A DNA stretch of 40,281 nt. It comes from Bacteroidales bacterium. GTDB lineage: Bacteria; Bacteroidota; Bacteroidia; Bacteroidales; UBA12170. Both the position numbers and the translations under genes were made by a program. This document shows positions 25,364 through 36,400 of this stretch, one piece after another. The DNA lies in the NCBI GenBank assembly GCA_016929955.1, contig JAFGHU010000130.1:1-40281 (forward strand), written 5' to 3'. The notes beneath the pieces were generated by a model. The model did no database searches. It was not told the DNA's origin and saw only the letters and a program-made list of their open reading frames with translations. The number at the start of each line of letters is the position of its first letter. The stretch's first letter is position 1.

Positions 25364-25822
25364 CTAAGTTTTCGACTTAGTAGGCAAAACAATATATGAG
25401 CAGTTTGCCGTACAAACAGGATCATCAATACGATCTTGATATAGCACAATTTTGGCTTCAGCCATCTTGCCTTCCCATAAAGAAACTTTGGCTTCGGCAA
25501 AAACGGTATTCTTTTTCTTAGAGCCTTTAAGGTATTTTATGGTCATTTCGATCGTGTTTACGCGGTATAAATTCGTTTCTAATTTAGAACCAACCGCAAA
25601 GCCACCAGCTGTATCCGCAATACTGGCTAATATTCCTCCATGCCATAATCCATTAAACAAATCACCTACAAATTCATCTTTGAACGGAATTTCAAAGTGA
25701 ACATAACCTTCTTTTATTTCATTAACTTTAATACCGAATATTTGATTGGCAGGCATTAATTTTTCTATCGCATATTTAAGTAAAGTATGTTTTTTTTCCG
25801 ACCAATCTGTAATTAATTCCAT
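25364..25822 (-). CDS. Hotdog-fold thioesterase, PaaI-like
   Basis: This 152-residue protein belongs to the PaaI/acyl-CoA thioesterase family of hotdog-fold enzymes, which hydrolyse acyl-CoA thioesters. The core motif is the LFNGLWHGGILASIADTAGGFAVGS segment (about residues 55-79), where the HGG stretch and following aspartate form the usual active site. Strands such as YRVNTIEMTIKYLKGSKKKNTVFAEA and the ending CTANCSYIVLP complete the fold. The natural substrate cannot be inferred. The gene lies about 100 bases downstream of clpC on the same strand, but a strong terminator lies between them, so it is probably expressed separately. I saw no exact TAnnTTTG element in the gap. Confidence 0.85.
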   Translation of the reverse strand: MELITDWSEKKHTLLKYAIEKLMPANQIFGIKVNEIKEGYVHFEIPFKDEFVGDLFNGLWHGGILASIADTAGGFAVGSKLETNLYRVNTIEMTIKYLKGSKKKNTVFAEAKVSLWEGKMAEAKIVLYQDRIDDPVCTANCSYIVLPTKSKT

Positions 25823-25879
25823 CGTTTATTTTTAAATTTAAACTAAAATATCAGGATTGAAAAGTTTGAATTCTCCAAA

Positions 25880-25915
25880 AAACAAACAAAAAACCCGCAC
25901 TTTCGATGCGGGTTA
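25880..25915 (-). terminator. Intrinsic terminator of clpC
   Basis: Read on the minus strand, AACCCGCA (25915-25908) pairs with TGCGGGTT (25900-25893) around a 7-base loop, eight perfect pairs. It is followed by a T-rich tract (the A-rich bases 25880-25894 on plus). It starts 7 bases after the clpC stop. Confidence 0.85.
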
Positions 25916-25921
25916 AGTGCT

Positions 25922-28468
25922 TTATTTAGAGGCCTTTCTTGTCTTTGGCTTTGTAATCTTAACCTTTAAAACCTCTGTTTTTTTATCAAAATCAACTTTT
26001 ATTAAGTCGCCTTCTGATAATTTGGTATTGATAATTTCTTCGGCCAACTCATCCTCGATATATTTCTGTATTGCACGTTTTAAAGGCCGTGCACCAAAAT
26101 GCGGATCCCAGCCTTTTTCCAATAAAAAGTCTTTTGCCTTTTCAGTTACGGTAACTTTATATCCCATTTGTCCAACACGTGAGTACAAGCCTTTTAGTTC
26201 AATATCGATTATTTTATGAATATCTTCTCTTTCGAGGTTTTCAAAAATAATAACATCATCAATGCGGTTTAAGAACTCAGGAGCAAAAGCACGTTTTAAA
26301 GCATTTTCGATAACACCTGCTGTACTAGCCGATTTTCCTTTTAATCTGGAAGAAGTATTGAAACCAACTCCGCTCCCAAATTCTTTCAATTGACGAGAAC
26401 CAATATTGGAAGTCATAATAACAATGGTATTTTTAAAGTCCACTTTTCGGCCAAAGCTATCCGTCAACTGACCATCGTCTAATACTTGCAATAATAAATG
26501 AAAAATATCAGGATGTGCTTTTTCTATCTCATCCAAAAGGATAATAGAATAAGGCTTTCTTCTCACTTTTTCCGTCAATTGTCCGCCTTCTTCATAGCCT
26601 ACATAACCCGGAGGCGCTCCAACCAATCTGGAAACCGCAAATTTTTCCATATATTCGCTCATATCAATACGAATCAAGGTATCTGCTGAATCGAACATAT
26701 TCTGAGCCAACATTTTAGCTAAATATGTTTTTCCAACGCCGGTTGGTCCCAAGAAAATAAACGTACCGATTGGTTTATTAGGATCTTTTAATCCTGCGCG
26801 GTTACGCCGAATGGCTTTAACCACTTTTTTAATTGCAGCATCCTGACCAATAACAGAAGCACCTAGGTCATCTTCCATGCTCATTAGCTTATCGCTTTCA
26901 TTTTGAGCAATACGTTGCACCGGAACTCCGGTCATCATAGCAACAACCTGAGCGACTTCCTCTTCGCCAACTGTTTCGCGGTTAATTTTTGTATTTTCTT
27001 CCCACTCGCGCTTTGCTTTAGCCAATTCTACATTGAGTTTACGTTCACTATCACGAAGTTCGGCTGCTAATTCAAATTTTTGTTTTCCAATGGCCTCTTT
27101 TTTCTTTGTCTTTACGAGTTCAATATTAGCTTCTATATCGATTATATTCTGAGGCACATTCATATGCGTAATATGCACACGAGCACCAGCTTCGTCTAAA
27201 GCATCAATTGCTTTATCCGGTAAATAGCGATCGCTCATATAACGATTGGTTAACTGTACACAAGCTTTTAAAGCTTCGTCGGTATATTTTACCAAATGAT
27301 GATCTTCGTAACGTTCTTTGATATTTTCTAAGATTCGGACAGTTTCGTCAGGACTCGTAGCTTCGACAATAATTTTTTGAAAACGACGCTCTAGCGCACC
27401 ATCTTTTTCAATATTTTGGCGATATTCATCTAAGGTTGTTGCACCTATACATTGTATTTCACCACGTGCCAGAGCCGGTTTAAACATATTAGATGCATCC
27501 AAAGATCCTGAAGCATTTCCGGCACCTACAATGGTATGTATTTCATCAATAAATAAAATAATTTCAGGATGCTTTTCCAATTCATTTAAGATGGCTTTCA
27601 TCCTTTCTTCAAACTGTCCGCGGTATTTTGTCCCGGCCACTATTGAAGCCAAATCGAGTGTAAAAATACGTTTCCCAAACAGCGCCCGCGATACGTTTTT
27701 CTTCACAATTCTTGATGCCAAACCCTCAGCAATAGCTGATTTACCCACGCCGGGTTCGCCTATTAATATTGGGTTATTCTTTTTCCGTCGACTTAATATC
27801 TGAGCAATCCTTTCTAATTCTTTTTCTCGGCCTACGATTGGATCCAATAAATTTTCCTCGGCTTGTCGCGTTAAATCACGTCCAAAATTATCAAGAACAG
27901 GTGTCGTCGATTTCATTTCCCCCGGTTTTTTCGAAGATTTTGGGATTTCTTTACCGAATTCGGGTTTATCCATAGGCTCATCTTCAATTTCATTGGTAAA
28001 CAGGTCGGGTGATTTCTCTCCAATCTGCGTAGAATTGTAGAATTGCCCCAATTCCTCGGCGGCTCTTTTATAGTTCAATCCATTGCTTTCTAGCAATCGA
28101 GTAACAATATTTTCCTCGTTCTTTAAAATGGCGAGCAATAAGTGCTCTGTTCCAACTAACTCACTTTTAAATAGTTTAGCCTCTAAATAGGTGAGTTTTA
28201 TGGTTTTTTCAGCTTGACGAACAAATGGAATTCCTTCTTGAGGAGGAATAGATTTATTATCGTTTTTTATCGATTTCTCGATATGCTTTTTAATCTTCAC
28301 TAAATCCATGCCCATTTCGGCCATCAGATGAAATGCTATACCTTTGCCTTCTCTTAGTATTCCGAGAAATAAATGTTCAACCCCAATTGATTCATTTCCA
28401 AGCTTAATGGCTTCTTCCCGACTAAAAGAGAGAACATCGCGAACGCGCTGTGAGAACTTAGCTTCCAT
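25922..28468 (-). CDS. clpC: ATP-dependent Clp protease ATP-binding subunit ClpC
   Basis: ClpC is an AAA+ unfoldase that feeds proteins into ClpP. The 848-residue protein has two N-terminal Clp repeats (residues 1-150, starting with FSQRVRDVLSFSREEA), a linker, AAA domain 1 with Walker A GEPGVGKS at 237-244 and Walker [11 protein letters not shown], and a short middle domain with the UVR motif (KQKFELAAELRDSERKL). AAA domain 2 follows with Walker A GPTGVGKT and Walker [14 protein letters not shown]. The UVR motif and the short middle domain distinguish ClpC from ClpB; a long ClpB coiled coil is absent. A likely ClpP-docking loop lies in the second AAA domain but I could not assign it with certainty. 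The natural adaptor, ClpS, is encoded at 17867. It has its own promoter element and terminator. Confidence 0.97.
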   Translation of the reverse strand: MEAKFSQRVRDVLSFSREEAIKLGNESIGVEHLFLGILREGKGIAFHLMAEMGMDLVKIKKHIEKSIKNDNKSIPPQEGIPFVRQAEKTIKLTYLEAKLFKSELVGTEHLLLAILKNEENIVTRLLESNGLNYKRAAEELGQFYNSTQIGEKSPDLFTNEIEDEPMDKPEFGKEIPKSSKKPGEMKSTTPVLDNFGRDLTRQAEENLLDPIVGREKELERIAQILSRRKKNNPILIGEPGVGKSAIAEGLASRIVKKNVSRALFGKRIFTLDLASIVAGTKYRGQFEERMKAILNELEKHPEIILFIDEIHTIVGAGNASGSLDASNMFKPALARGEIQCIGATTLDEYRQNIEKDGALERRFQKIIVEATSPDETVRILENIKERYEDHHLVKYTDEALKACVQLTNRYMSDRYLPDKAIDALDEAGARVHITHMNVPQNIIDIEANIELVKTKKKEAIGKQKFELAAELRDSERKLNVELAKAKREWEENTKINRETVGEEEVAQVVAMMTGVPVQRIAQNESDKLMSMEDDLGASVIGQDAAIKKVVKAIRRNRAGLKDPNKPIGTFIFLGPTGVGKTYLAKMLAQNMFDSADTLIRIDMSEYMEKFAVSRLVGAPPGYVGYEEGGQLTEKVRRKPYSIILLDEIEKAHPDIFHLLLQVLDDGQLTDSFGRKVDFKNTIVIMTSNIGSRQLKEFGSGVGFNTSSRLKGKSASTAGVIENALKRAFAPEFLNRIDDVIIFENLEREDIHKIIDIELKGLYSRVGQMGYKVTVTEKAKDFLLEKGWDPHFGARPLKRAIQKYIEDELAEEIINTKLSEGDLIKVDFDKKTEVLKVKITKPKTRKASK

Positions 28469-28511
28469 ACTCTATATTTATTATTGTATATTATCAAATC
28501 AAAACTAACTA

Positions 28512-28519
28512 CAAAAATA
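28512..28519 (-). promoter_or_regulatory. -7 element for clpC
   Basis: On the minus strand it reads TATTTTTG, an exact TAnnTTTG match. The predicted leader to the ATG at 28468 is about 39 bases, longer than for most genes in this window. No -33 TTG at normal spacing. Confidence 0.5.
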
Positions 28520-28720
28520 TAAGTAATTCCTATGCAGTCTACATTTTTTCAACATTTACTTGTTAAAATAATGCTATTTTGGGCTTCCAAAACCCTTTAT
28601 TTTCGAATAAAAATCATTATCTTCGCATCCTATTTTCCCCTACTAATTCTAGGGAAAAATTTACCTTCTAATGGCTTAATAAAAAGCATTTAAAGGGAAT
28701 TATTTAATTTTAAAAATAAG

Positions 28721-31279
28721 ATGAACGAAGGAGAAAGAATAGTAAAGGTAAATATTACCAATCAGATGAAATCAGCCTATATCGATTATGCCATGTCTGT
28801 AATCGTTTCGCGTGCTTTACCGGATGTTCGCGATGGGCTAAAACCAGTGCACAGACGCGTTCTTTATGGTATGCTGGATTTGGGCGTACTTTCAAATAAA
28901 AGTTATAAAAAATCAGCTAGGATAGTCGGGGAAGTGCTCGGTAAGTATCATCCTCATGGCGATTCATCAGTTTATGATGCTATGGTGCGTATGGCACAGG
29001 AGTGGTCGTTGCGCTATCCTTTGGTCGATGGACAAGGAAACTTTGGGAGTATTGATGGCGATAGCCCTGCGGCTATGCGTTATACCGAAGCCCGATTAAG
29101 AAAGATTTCAGAAGAATCCCTAGTCGATATCGATAAAAATACCGTTGATTTCCAAAATAACTTTGATGATAGCTTAAAAGAACCCACCGTATTGCCCACT
29201 CGAATTCCTAATTTGCTGGTCAATGGTGCTTCTGGAATAGCTGTTGGTATGGCCACAAATATGGCTCCTCACAATTTAAGCGAAGTAATCGACGGAATCC
29301 AAGCTTATATCCTTAATAATGATATAAGCATCACTGAATTAAGACAATACATTAAAGCTCCTGACTTTCCAACGGGAGGAATTATTTACGGATATGATGG
29401 TGTAATTGATGCTTTTGAAACTGGTAGAGGAAAAGTAGTTATGCGTGGTGAAACTATTCTGGAAGAAATTAGACCAGGCAGAGAAGCTATTATCGCTACA
29501 AGTATTCCTTACCAAGTTAACAAAGCGGAAATGATTAAGAAAATTGCCGATTTAGTTAATGAGAAAAAGATAGTAGGTATTTCGGATATCCGCGACGAAA
29601 GCGACAGAAATGGAATGCGCATTGTATTTGAATTAAAGAAAGACGCAAATACAAATGTGGTACTCAATAAGTTGTACCAGTATTCGCAACTCCAAACTTC
29701 TTTTAGCATCAATAATATTGCTTTGGTTCATGGCCGTCCTATGATGCTGAACCTAAAGGATATGATTCATTATTTTGTGGAACATCGTCACGAAGTAGTT
29801 ATTCGTAGAACGCAATTTGAATTGGATCAAGCGGAAAAAAGAGCACATATTTTAGAGGGATTAATTATTGCATCCGATAATATTGACGAAGTAATTAAGA
29901 TAATAAGAGCCTCGGCAAGCACAGAAGAAGCCCGCAGCAATTTAATTGAACGTTTTGGACTTACCGATATTCAAGCACGCGCCATTGTAGATATGCGTTT
30001 GCGCCATTTAACCGGACTGGAACAAGATAAATTGCGTGCAGAATACGATGATTTGATCAAACTAATTGAACATCTGAAAGCTGTTTTAAACGACGTAAAT
30101 CTTCGTATGGAAATTATTACCGAAGAACTTCGCGAAATAAAAGAGAAATATGGCGATGAGCGTAAAAGTAAAATTGAGTATTCTGCAAGTGATTTCCGTA
30201 TTGAAGATACAATACCTGATGAAGATGTTGTGATTACAATTTCACACGCAGGATATATAAAGCGCACAGCATTAACCGAATACAGAGTTCAGAATAGGGG
30301 AGGTCGTGGTTCAAAAGGTAGTGTTGCTCGTAATGAGGATTTCTTAGAACATCTTTTTGTGGCTAGTATGCACGATTATATGTTGCTCTTTACCGAACAA
30401 GGCAGAGTTTTCTGGCTTCGTGTTTACGAAATTCCTGAAGGAAGCAGAACGACCAAAGGTAGAGCTATCCAAAATATTATCAATATCCCTTTAGATGATA
30501 AAGTAAAAGCCTATCTTAATGTAAAAGACCTTAAGAATGAAGAGTATGTAAAAAATAACTTTATCATTTTGGCTACCAAAAAAGGAACAATCAAGAAAAC
30601 TTCTTTAGAAGCCTATAGCAGACCTCGTGTAAATGGTATTAACGCGATTACTATTAAAGATAACGATACCTTATTGGAAGCGCGCTTAACAAATGGAGAA
30701 AATGAGGTTGTTATTGCAAGTAAATCGGGTAGGGCAATTCGCTTTAACGAAAAACTGGTGCGCCCAATGGGTAGAAATGCCTCCGGTGTTCGTGGTATCA
30801 AACTAAAAGACGCGAACGATGAAGTTATTGGTATGATTTGTTTAAGTAGCTCAGAATACGATATTTTGGTAGTATCCGAAAATGGTTACGGAAAACGCTC
30901 TAAACTAGAAGATTATCGCGAAACAAATAGGGGAGGTAAAGGTGTTAAAACACTAAATATTACTGAAAAAACAGGTAGCGTGATTGCCATTAAAAATGTT
31001 ACCGATTTCGATGATTTAATGATTATTAACAAATCGGGCATTTTAATCCGAATCGCAGTCGGTGGCGAAAACAATGCAATCCGTGTAATGGGACGTAATA
31101 CACAGGGTGTGAGACTTATAAAAATTTCAGAGGGTGATTCAATTGCATCAGTGGCCAAAGTAGAACAGTTTGAAAACGATGGGAACGAAGAAGAGCTTAG
31201 CGATGAAGATGGCACAGTAATTGAAGATAACGATATAAATAATGATCCGGAAACGGATAATAATAACATAATTGAATAA
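28721..31279 (+). CDS. gyrA: DNA gyrase subunit A
   Basis: GyrA is the breakage-reunion subunit of gyrase, which introduces negative supercoils. The 852-residue protein has the winged-helix core with the active-site tyrosine Y121 in [10 protein letters not shown]. The quinolone-resistance region reads [19 protein letters not shown], with serine (S82) and aspartate (D86) at the positions of E. coli S83 and D87, so it looks wild type. The six-bladed C-terminal pinwheel contains the GyrA box QNRGGRG, which points to GyrA rather than ParC. The tail is acidic and asparagine-rich ([19 protein letters not shown]). A TPR protein gene follows after 35 bases and probably shares the transcript. A near-match promoter element, TATCTTCG at 28618-28625, lies about 95 bases upstream. 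Confidence 0.97.
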   Translation: MNEGERIVKVNITNQMKSAYIDYAMSVIVSRALPDVRDGLKPVHRRVLYGMLDLGVLSNKSYKKSARIVGEVLGKYHPHGDSSVYDAMVRMAQEWSLRYPLVDGQGNFGSIDGDSPAAMRYTEARLRKISEESLVDIDKNTVDFQNNFDDSLKEPTVLPTRIPNLLVNGASGIAVGMATNMAPHNLSEVIDGIQAYILNNDISITELRQYIKAPDFPTGGIIYGYDGVIDAFETGRGKVVMRGETILEEIRPGREAIIATSIPYQVNKAEMIKKIADLVNEKKIVGISDIRDESDRNGMRIVFELKKDANTNVVLNKLYQYSQLQTSFSINNIALVHGRPMMLNLKDMIHYFVEHRHEVVIRRTQFELDQAEKRAHILEGLIIASDNIDEVIKIIRASASTEEARSNLIERFGLTDIQARAIVDMRLRHLTGLEQDKLRAEYDDLIKLIEHLKAVLNDVNLRMEIITEELREIKEKYGDERKSKIEYSASDFRIEDTIPDEDVVITISHAGYIKRTALTEYRVQNRGGRGSKGSVARNEDFLEHLFVASMHDYMLLFTEQGRVFWLRVYEIPEGSRTTKGRAIQNIINIPLDDKVKAYLNVKDLKNEEYVKNNFIILATKKGTIKKTSLEAYSRPRVNGINAITIKDNDTLLEARLTNGENEVVIASKSGRAIRFNEKLVRPMGRNASGVRGIKLKDANDEVIGMICLSSSEYDILVVSENGYGKRSKLEDYRETNRGGKGVKTLNITEKTGSVIAIKNVTDFDDLMIINKSGILIRIAVGGENNAIRVMGRNTQGVRLIKISEGDSIASVAKVEQFENDGNEEELSDEDGTVIEDNDINNDPETDNNNIIE

Positions 31280-31314
31280 TAAGAAAATAAGAGAGAATAT
31301 TAAATTTACACAAC

Positions 31315-32448
31315 ATGAAAAAAATTACTTTAATTCTGGTGCTCATGTTTTCAATTTCATTGATAACAACAGCACAAAATGGAAAGAGAAATTCTGCGAA
31401 AGTAAATCTTGATGCAGGAAAGATAGAAAAAGCAAAAGAACTAATCGATTTGGCAGTAGCTCATGAAAAAACAATGAACGATGCTAAAACCTGGTTAATT
31501 TATGGCGAAGTCTATGCGGAAATAGGAACTTCAACAGATGCTGCTATTGCAGCTCTTGATTCAGATGCTTTAGCAAAAGCAATGGAAGGTTTCAAAAAAG
31601 CAGCTAGTCTCGACGAGAAAAACACATTGTATCTTGAAATGTCGACTAATGTGTTAAAACTGGCTAACAGCTTATATACTAAAGGAATTTTAGCTTTTGA
31701 GGCTGAAGATTTTCCTCAAGCAATCAATTGGTTCGACAGAGCCAGTGAAGCGAATGCGACCATAGATGTTGTAGATACTATGACTATCTATGCTACAGCC
31801 TTATCCGCATCTAATGGTGGCGTTGATGATGTAGCAAAAGCTAAATATACACAGTTGATTGAAATGGATTATAACAATCCGGCAATCTACAGCGAACTTG
31901 CTAATATTTATAAGAAAGAAGACAATTTTGATAAGGCAGAAGAAGTGTTAGGTGCCGGTCGCGAAAAATATCCCGAAAATAACGGTATTTTAATTGCAGA
32001 GATAAATATCTTGCTAGGACAGGGGAGATTTGATGAAGTTATTGCTAAACTTAAAAAATCAATAGAACTTGAGCCGGAAAATGCAAGCCTTTATTTGGCA
32101 CTAGGTGATTCTTATAAGGAAGTTAAAAATAACGATGAAGCTATTAAGTATTATTTGCAAGCCTTGGAAATTAATCCTGATTATTTTTTAGCACTTTATA
32201 ATTTAGGCGTTGTTTATTATTCGCGTGCTTTTGATTTAAATATGGAGGCCAATGATTTACCTTTTGATGCAACAGAAAAATATAAAGCAGTTATGGCCGA
32301 AGCAAATGAGTATTTCTTAAAAGGTTTACCTTATTTTGAAAGAGCCTATGCAATCGACTCTGAAGATCCTGATGTAATTAAGGCACTTCGTCAGATTTAT
32401 ACTTCTACACAACAGTTGGATAAACTAAAAGAATTAAACAATAAATAA
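31315..32448 (+). CDS. Exported tetratricopeptide-repeat protein
   Basis: This 377-residue protein has a signal peptide (KKITLILVLMFSISLITTAQ) and several TPR units, which form a helical scaffold for protein contacts; it is probably periplasmic. The clearest repeats are NPAIYSELANIYKKEDNFDK, NNGILIAEINILLGQGRFDE, NASLYLALGDSYKEVKNNDE and NPDYFLALYNLGVVYYSRAF (about residues 180-310), each with the usual small and aromatic positions. An additional N-terminal repeat region covers residues 30-160. No enzyme domain is visible. The gene is directly downstream of gyrA (35 bases) and a terminator follows its stop, so the two are likely cotranscribed. The partner is unknown. Confidence 0.88.
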   Translation: MKKITLILVLMFSISLITTAQNGKRNSAKVNLDAGKIEKAKELIDLAVAHEKTMNDAKTWLIYGEVYAEIGTSTDAAIAALDSDALAKAMEGFKKAASLDEKNTLYLEMSTNVLKLANSLYTKGILAFEAEDFPQAINWFDRASEANATIDVVDTMTIYATALSASNGGVDDVAKAKYTQLIEMDYNNPAIYSELANIYKKEDNFDKAEEVLGAGREKYPENNGILIAEINILLGQGRFDEVIAKLKKSIELEPENASLYLALGDSYKEVKNNDEAIKYYLQALEINPDYFLALYNLGVVYYSRAFDLNMEANDLPFDATEKYKAVMAEANEYFLKGLPYFERAYAIDSEDPDVIKALRQIYTSTQQLDKLKELNNK

Positions 32449-32456
32449 GAGAAGAT

Positions 32457-32490
32457 AGGGATGGAAGTTAATTTCTATCCCTTATTCTTT
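32457..32490 (+). terminator. Terminator of the gyrA-TPR operon
   Basis: AGGGATGGAA (32457-32466) pairs with TTCTATCCCT (32473-32482), ten pairs with one G-U and a 6-base loop. The following tract TATTCTTT is only partly T-rich. It starts 8 bases after the TPR gene stop. Confidence 0.7.
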
Positions 32491-32586
32491 AAAATTACTA
32501 TTTATCATAATATTAATTATAGGACTATTGTTTTCAACTAGATGATTTAGGACAAACAAGAATTATATGAATTTCTATAATGTTCT

Positions 32587-33195
32587 TTAATCCTCATTAT
32601 TCATTATATGCTTTTGATAATCGCTTTCAGAATTAATATTGGCAAAAGATTTAACCGTGTGTGGATGCAAATCTAATGGACAATAATAGGTATCGACAAG
32701 ATTAAAGAAATTACGGATGGAATATTTCTTCGTTTGAGTAATCGTTTCCGTTAGTTTGATCAGAATCGATTTAGAATAAACAGCTGCCAATGGTTCGATA
32801 TCTTTTTTAATTAAAGGCACTACAATATCTTTTTGGCTTGAAATGTATGTATCGCAAATTTGCCGAATTATAGATTCAGAAATAAATGGCATATCCACAG
32901 CCATAACAAAAACAGCCTCACAATGCGGTGCATGTGTTAAAGCAGAATGAATACCACCTAAGGGGCCTATTTCCTTAATCAAATCCGGGAATTTTGAAAT
33001 AGAATCATCAGGAAAATCGGCTGGTTTATTGGTTATTACAATCACATCCTCAAAAATAGCAGACAATAAAGCACTTGCTTTTTTGTAAAATGTTTCCTGA
33101 TTAATTTTTAGAAACGCTTTATCTTGTCCTTTATATCGCGTAGCTTTTCCTCCCGCCAGAATTACTCCACAAATATTTCTGTATTTTAAACTCAC
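32587..33195 (-). CDS. mobA: Molybdenum cofactor guanylyltransferase MobA
   Basis: MobA links GMP to molybdopterin to make the bis-MGD form of the cofactor. The family signature GVILAGGKATRYKGQDKAFL lies at the N-terminus, and VFVMAVDMPFIS holds the metal-binding aspartate. PLGGIHSAL and the ending FANINSESDYQ are also typical. No ATG exists before the conserved region. The likely start is GTG at 33195 (VSLKYRNICGV), giving 202 residues, the normal length; a TTG at 33249 would add 18 unconserved residues. No other molybdenum cofactor gene is in the window. The gene stands alone, separated from the downstream TPR operon by its convergent orientation. Its role could extend to other nucleotidyl transfer, but the match is good. 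Confidence 0.88.
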   Translation of the reverse strand: MSLKYRNICGVILAGGKATRYKGQDKAFLKINQETFYKKASALLSAIFEDVIVITNKPADFPDDSISKFPDLIKEIGPLGGIHSALTHAPHCEAVFVMAVDMPFISESIIRQICDTYISSQKDIVVPLIKKDIEPLAAVYSKSILIKLTETITQTKKYSIRNFFNLVDTYYCPLDLHPHTVKSFANINSESDYQKHIMNNED

Positions 33196-33382
33196 GGATA
33201 TTTCAGTTTTTAAGCCTGTAAATCTAGTTCTATTCGTTAATAAGAGCAAATAGACAGCGTAAATTTAATTGTTTACTTCTATCCTATTTTATTCGGTTTA
33301 AGCGATTCTGTATATTTATATACTGTTGGAATTTAGATATATAGCTCTATAATGCTTATTTTTCAAGTAATGAAGATCAGGC

Positions 33383-33416
33383 AAAAAAAGGGCCAATTAT
33401 AAATATCGGCCCTTTT
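33383..33416 (-). terminator. Intrinsic terminator of the second BNR-repeat gene
   Basis: Read on the minus strand, AAAAGGGCCGAT (33416-33405) pairs with ATTGGCCCTTTT (33397-33386), 12 pairs with one G-U and a 7-base loop, continuing into a T-run (the A-run 33383-33389). It lies 7 bases after the stop at 33423. Confidence 0.88.
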
Positions 33417-33422
33417 CAATGC

Positions 33423-36400
33423 TTAGTCGTTAACAAACTCTTCGAAAGACTTCAGCATCAAATCATCTACTTTCGCTTTCTTTTTAAGTTTAGCAAAATC
33501 GTTTTTTGCCTTTTCGAAACGTTCTTCAATCAAACTTAAACTGCCGAGTTCATTAGCCGTAGGCTTATCATAACTTCCTGCTATTTTTGCATACAAATCA
33601 GCCATCTTTTCCCGCAATTGAGGTTCAGCCGATCCTACATAATTATCACCTGTTGTAATCACCAAGGTCTCTTTTAGTTCGTTCAAAGCAGAAGCTAATT
33701 TCGTATTATTGTCCTTTACGGCATCTAAAATGGCATCTAGTTCGTAAACAAGATAGGCTAACTCTTGGGTCATATCATACATTTTCATCGTTGTATTGTA
33801 CTTAAAATCACGATCTTCAGCCGATAAACCGCTATGTGAATCATAAATTAGTTCAAACTCATGCTCAAAAGTTTCTTTTCCTTTGCTGATTACTGCTTTA
33901 TATTTCCCTGCTTTTACGCGTGGAGCTGTAAAACCGCCAAAACTAAAGGTTTTACCTTTGGCCACTTTAGGCTGTTTGATGGTGTAATACCAATCGACTA
34001 TATTAATGCCTTTCGATTTACCGGGTCCCAAAGTAGTCAGTACATTTCCATCCATATCTTGAATTTCTAAACTCATTTTACCAAAAGTATGGCGTTTGGG
34101 AAGAAAATATTTTATTTGAGCAGCTGTACTCGGATTTTGCCCAACAAACTGTGTTTCAGTACCAAAGCTACTACCAAAACCTCCTTGATCTTTCATAACT
34201 GTAGGTTTACTCTTAAAGAAATGCAAGGTTTCTTTTAGCGTTTCCGGAGTAATTTCGCGCAATGGTGAAATATCATCGATGATAATAATTCCTCTTCCGT
34301 GTGTGGCAAGAACCAAATCATTTGTTTTTTTCTGAAGTTCAATATAATGCACAGCCACCGAAGGCATATTGTTCGTAAACTTTGACCAACTCAGGCCTCC
34401 ATCCAGAGTAATAAACAATCCAAACTCCGTACCTAAAAACAATAGATCAGGGTTTTCGTAATCTTCCTGAATATTTCTTGCAAAACCTTCAATCTCGTTT
34501 GTGGTTATACTCTTCCAGGTTTTACCAAAATCACTGGTTTTATACACATAAGGATTCATATCACCTGATGTATGTCCTTCAAATACAGCAAAAGCGGTAG
34601 CTTTATTATGGACACTTGCTTCAATATGATAAACCCAGGTATTCTTTGGTAATCCTTCTAAATTTGTAGCTGTATTTGTCCACTTTTTACCTCCGTCGGT
34701 GGTTAATTGTACATTTCCATCATCTGTACCTACCCAAATAATATTTTCGTCCAAAGGAGATTCTGCAATTGTAAAAATGGTAGTATGATTTTCGGCTCCT
34801 GAATTATCCGTTGATAAACCACCAGAATTTTCCTGTTCTTGCTTGCTTTTATCGTTGGTTGTCAAATCTGGTGATATAATCTCCCAGGTATCACCCATAT
34901 CTTCTGATTTATGTAAAAACTGACTTCCAATATAAATGCGATTTGGTTGATGTTCACTTATCGCCATAGGCGCATTCCAATTAAAACGTAATTTAGGATA
35001 TCCTTTTAAAGCAAGGGGTTGAATTGTTTTAACTAGATTATTATCAACATCATAACGCCAAACGTTTTCTGCGCCTTGCATTTCAGAATAGATAATATTT
35101 TTTGTAGGATGTCGGTAAACCCTAAAACCATCGCCTGCTCCAACAGAATTCCAATCTCTTGCTTCTATACCACCATCAGATGCTGATGGACCATACCAGG
35201 AGCCATTGTCTTGCAAACCACCATAAACATTATAGGGTTCTTCATTATCAACACTAACTTGATAAAACTGCGAAAGTGGCAGATTCTCAACAATTTCCAT
35301 AGTTGTTCCACCATTCCATGAGCGATAAACTCCCCCATCGGTTCCAACATAAATACGATCTGAATCTTTGATATCAAATACAATATCATGGATATCGCTA
35401 TGCATATTACCTAAATTTTTAAAGGTTTTGCCGCCATCTCTCGATATCGATCCATTCAATCCGCCTTTGATAACTACATCAGGATCTCTGGGATCCACAA
35501 CAATTCTGGAAAAATAAAATGGGCGAACAGTAATGCCAAAATCATTATTTAATTGTTTCCAATTTTCGCCGGCATCATCGCTACGGTATAAACCTTTGCG
35601 TGCATCTTCTTCGGCTTCAATAACCGTATACAATATTTTTGGATTTGAGGGCGCAACGGCAATGGCTAAACGGCCAAGTTTCCCTTTTGGAAATCCATTG
35701 TGAATCTTATTCCAAGTTTTACCGGCATCTGTCGATTTATACAATGCGCTAGATTCTCCTCCGGAATCAAAAGACCAAGCTGTTCTTCTAAACTCCCACA
35801 TAGAAGCATACAGAATAGCAGGATTTGAAGGATCCATGGCAAAATCAGCACAACCCGTTTTGTTATTTACAAACAAAATTTTATTCCATGTTTTTCCACC
35901 ATCATTCGATTTAAACACGCCTCTTTCGTCACTATCCGACCAAAGAGCACCTAAAACGGCAACATATATCTCGTCTGAATTATTTGGGTTAACTACCACA
36001 TTTGCAATACGTTCTGATTTTTCAAAACCAATTTTATTCCAGTTAGCTCCTCCATCTATCGATTTATAGAGTCCATCGCCAACAGAAACACTATTGCGTG
36101 GCCAGGTTTCGCCCGTACCTACATAAATAATATTATCGGGATCATTTGGATCTAAAGCAACACAACCAATCGATTGACAATAATCATCAAAAATTGGGTT
36201 GAAAGTAGTACCGGCATCGTTCGATTTCCAAACGCCTCCTCCTGCAGAACCTACATAAATGATCCGCGGATTTGTAGGATGAACTTCCATATCATTAATT
36301 CTTCCACTCATTAAGGCCGGACCAATGTGCCGAGCCGTTAAACTTCCAAATAAATCTTTTGCAGAAACTACATCCGAAGTTTGTGCATATGTAATTTGAG

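Noticed and set aside
28618-28625. TATCTTCG as gyrA -7 element
   Set aside because: It differs from TAnnTTTG at one of the most conserved positions, and no -33 element lies at the correct distance, so it is not listed as a promoter.
32587-33249. A molybdenum cofactor gene cluster around mobA
   Set aside because: No moa, moe or molybdate transport gene is within the window, so mobA stands alone.
33310-33323. Palindrome GTATAT-TT-ATATAC as a mobA operator
   Set aside because: The site is AT-rich, has only a 2-base centre, and is expected by chance in such DNA. It is not placed at a recognised promoter.
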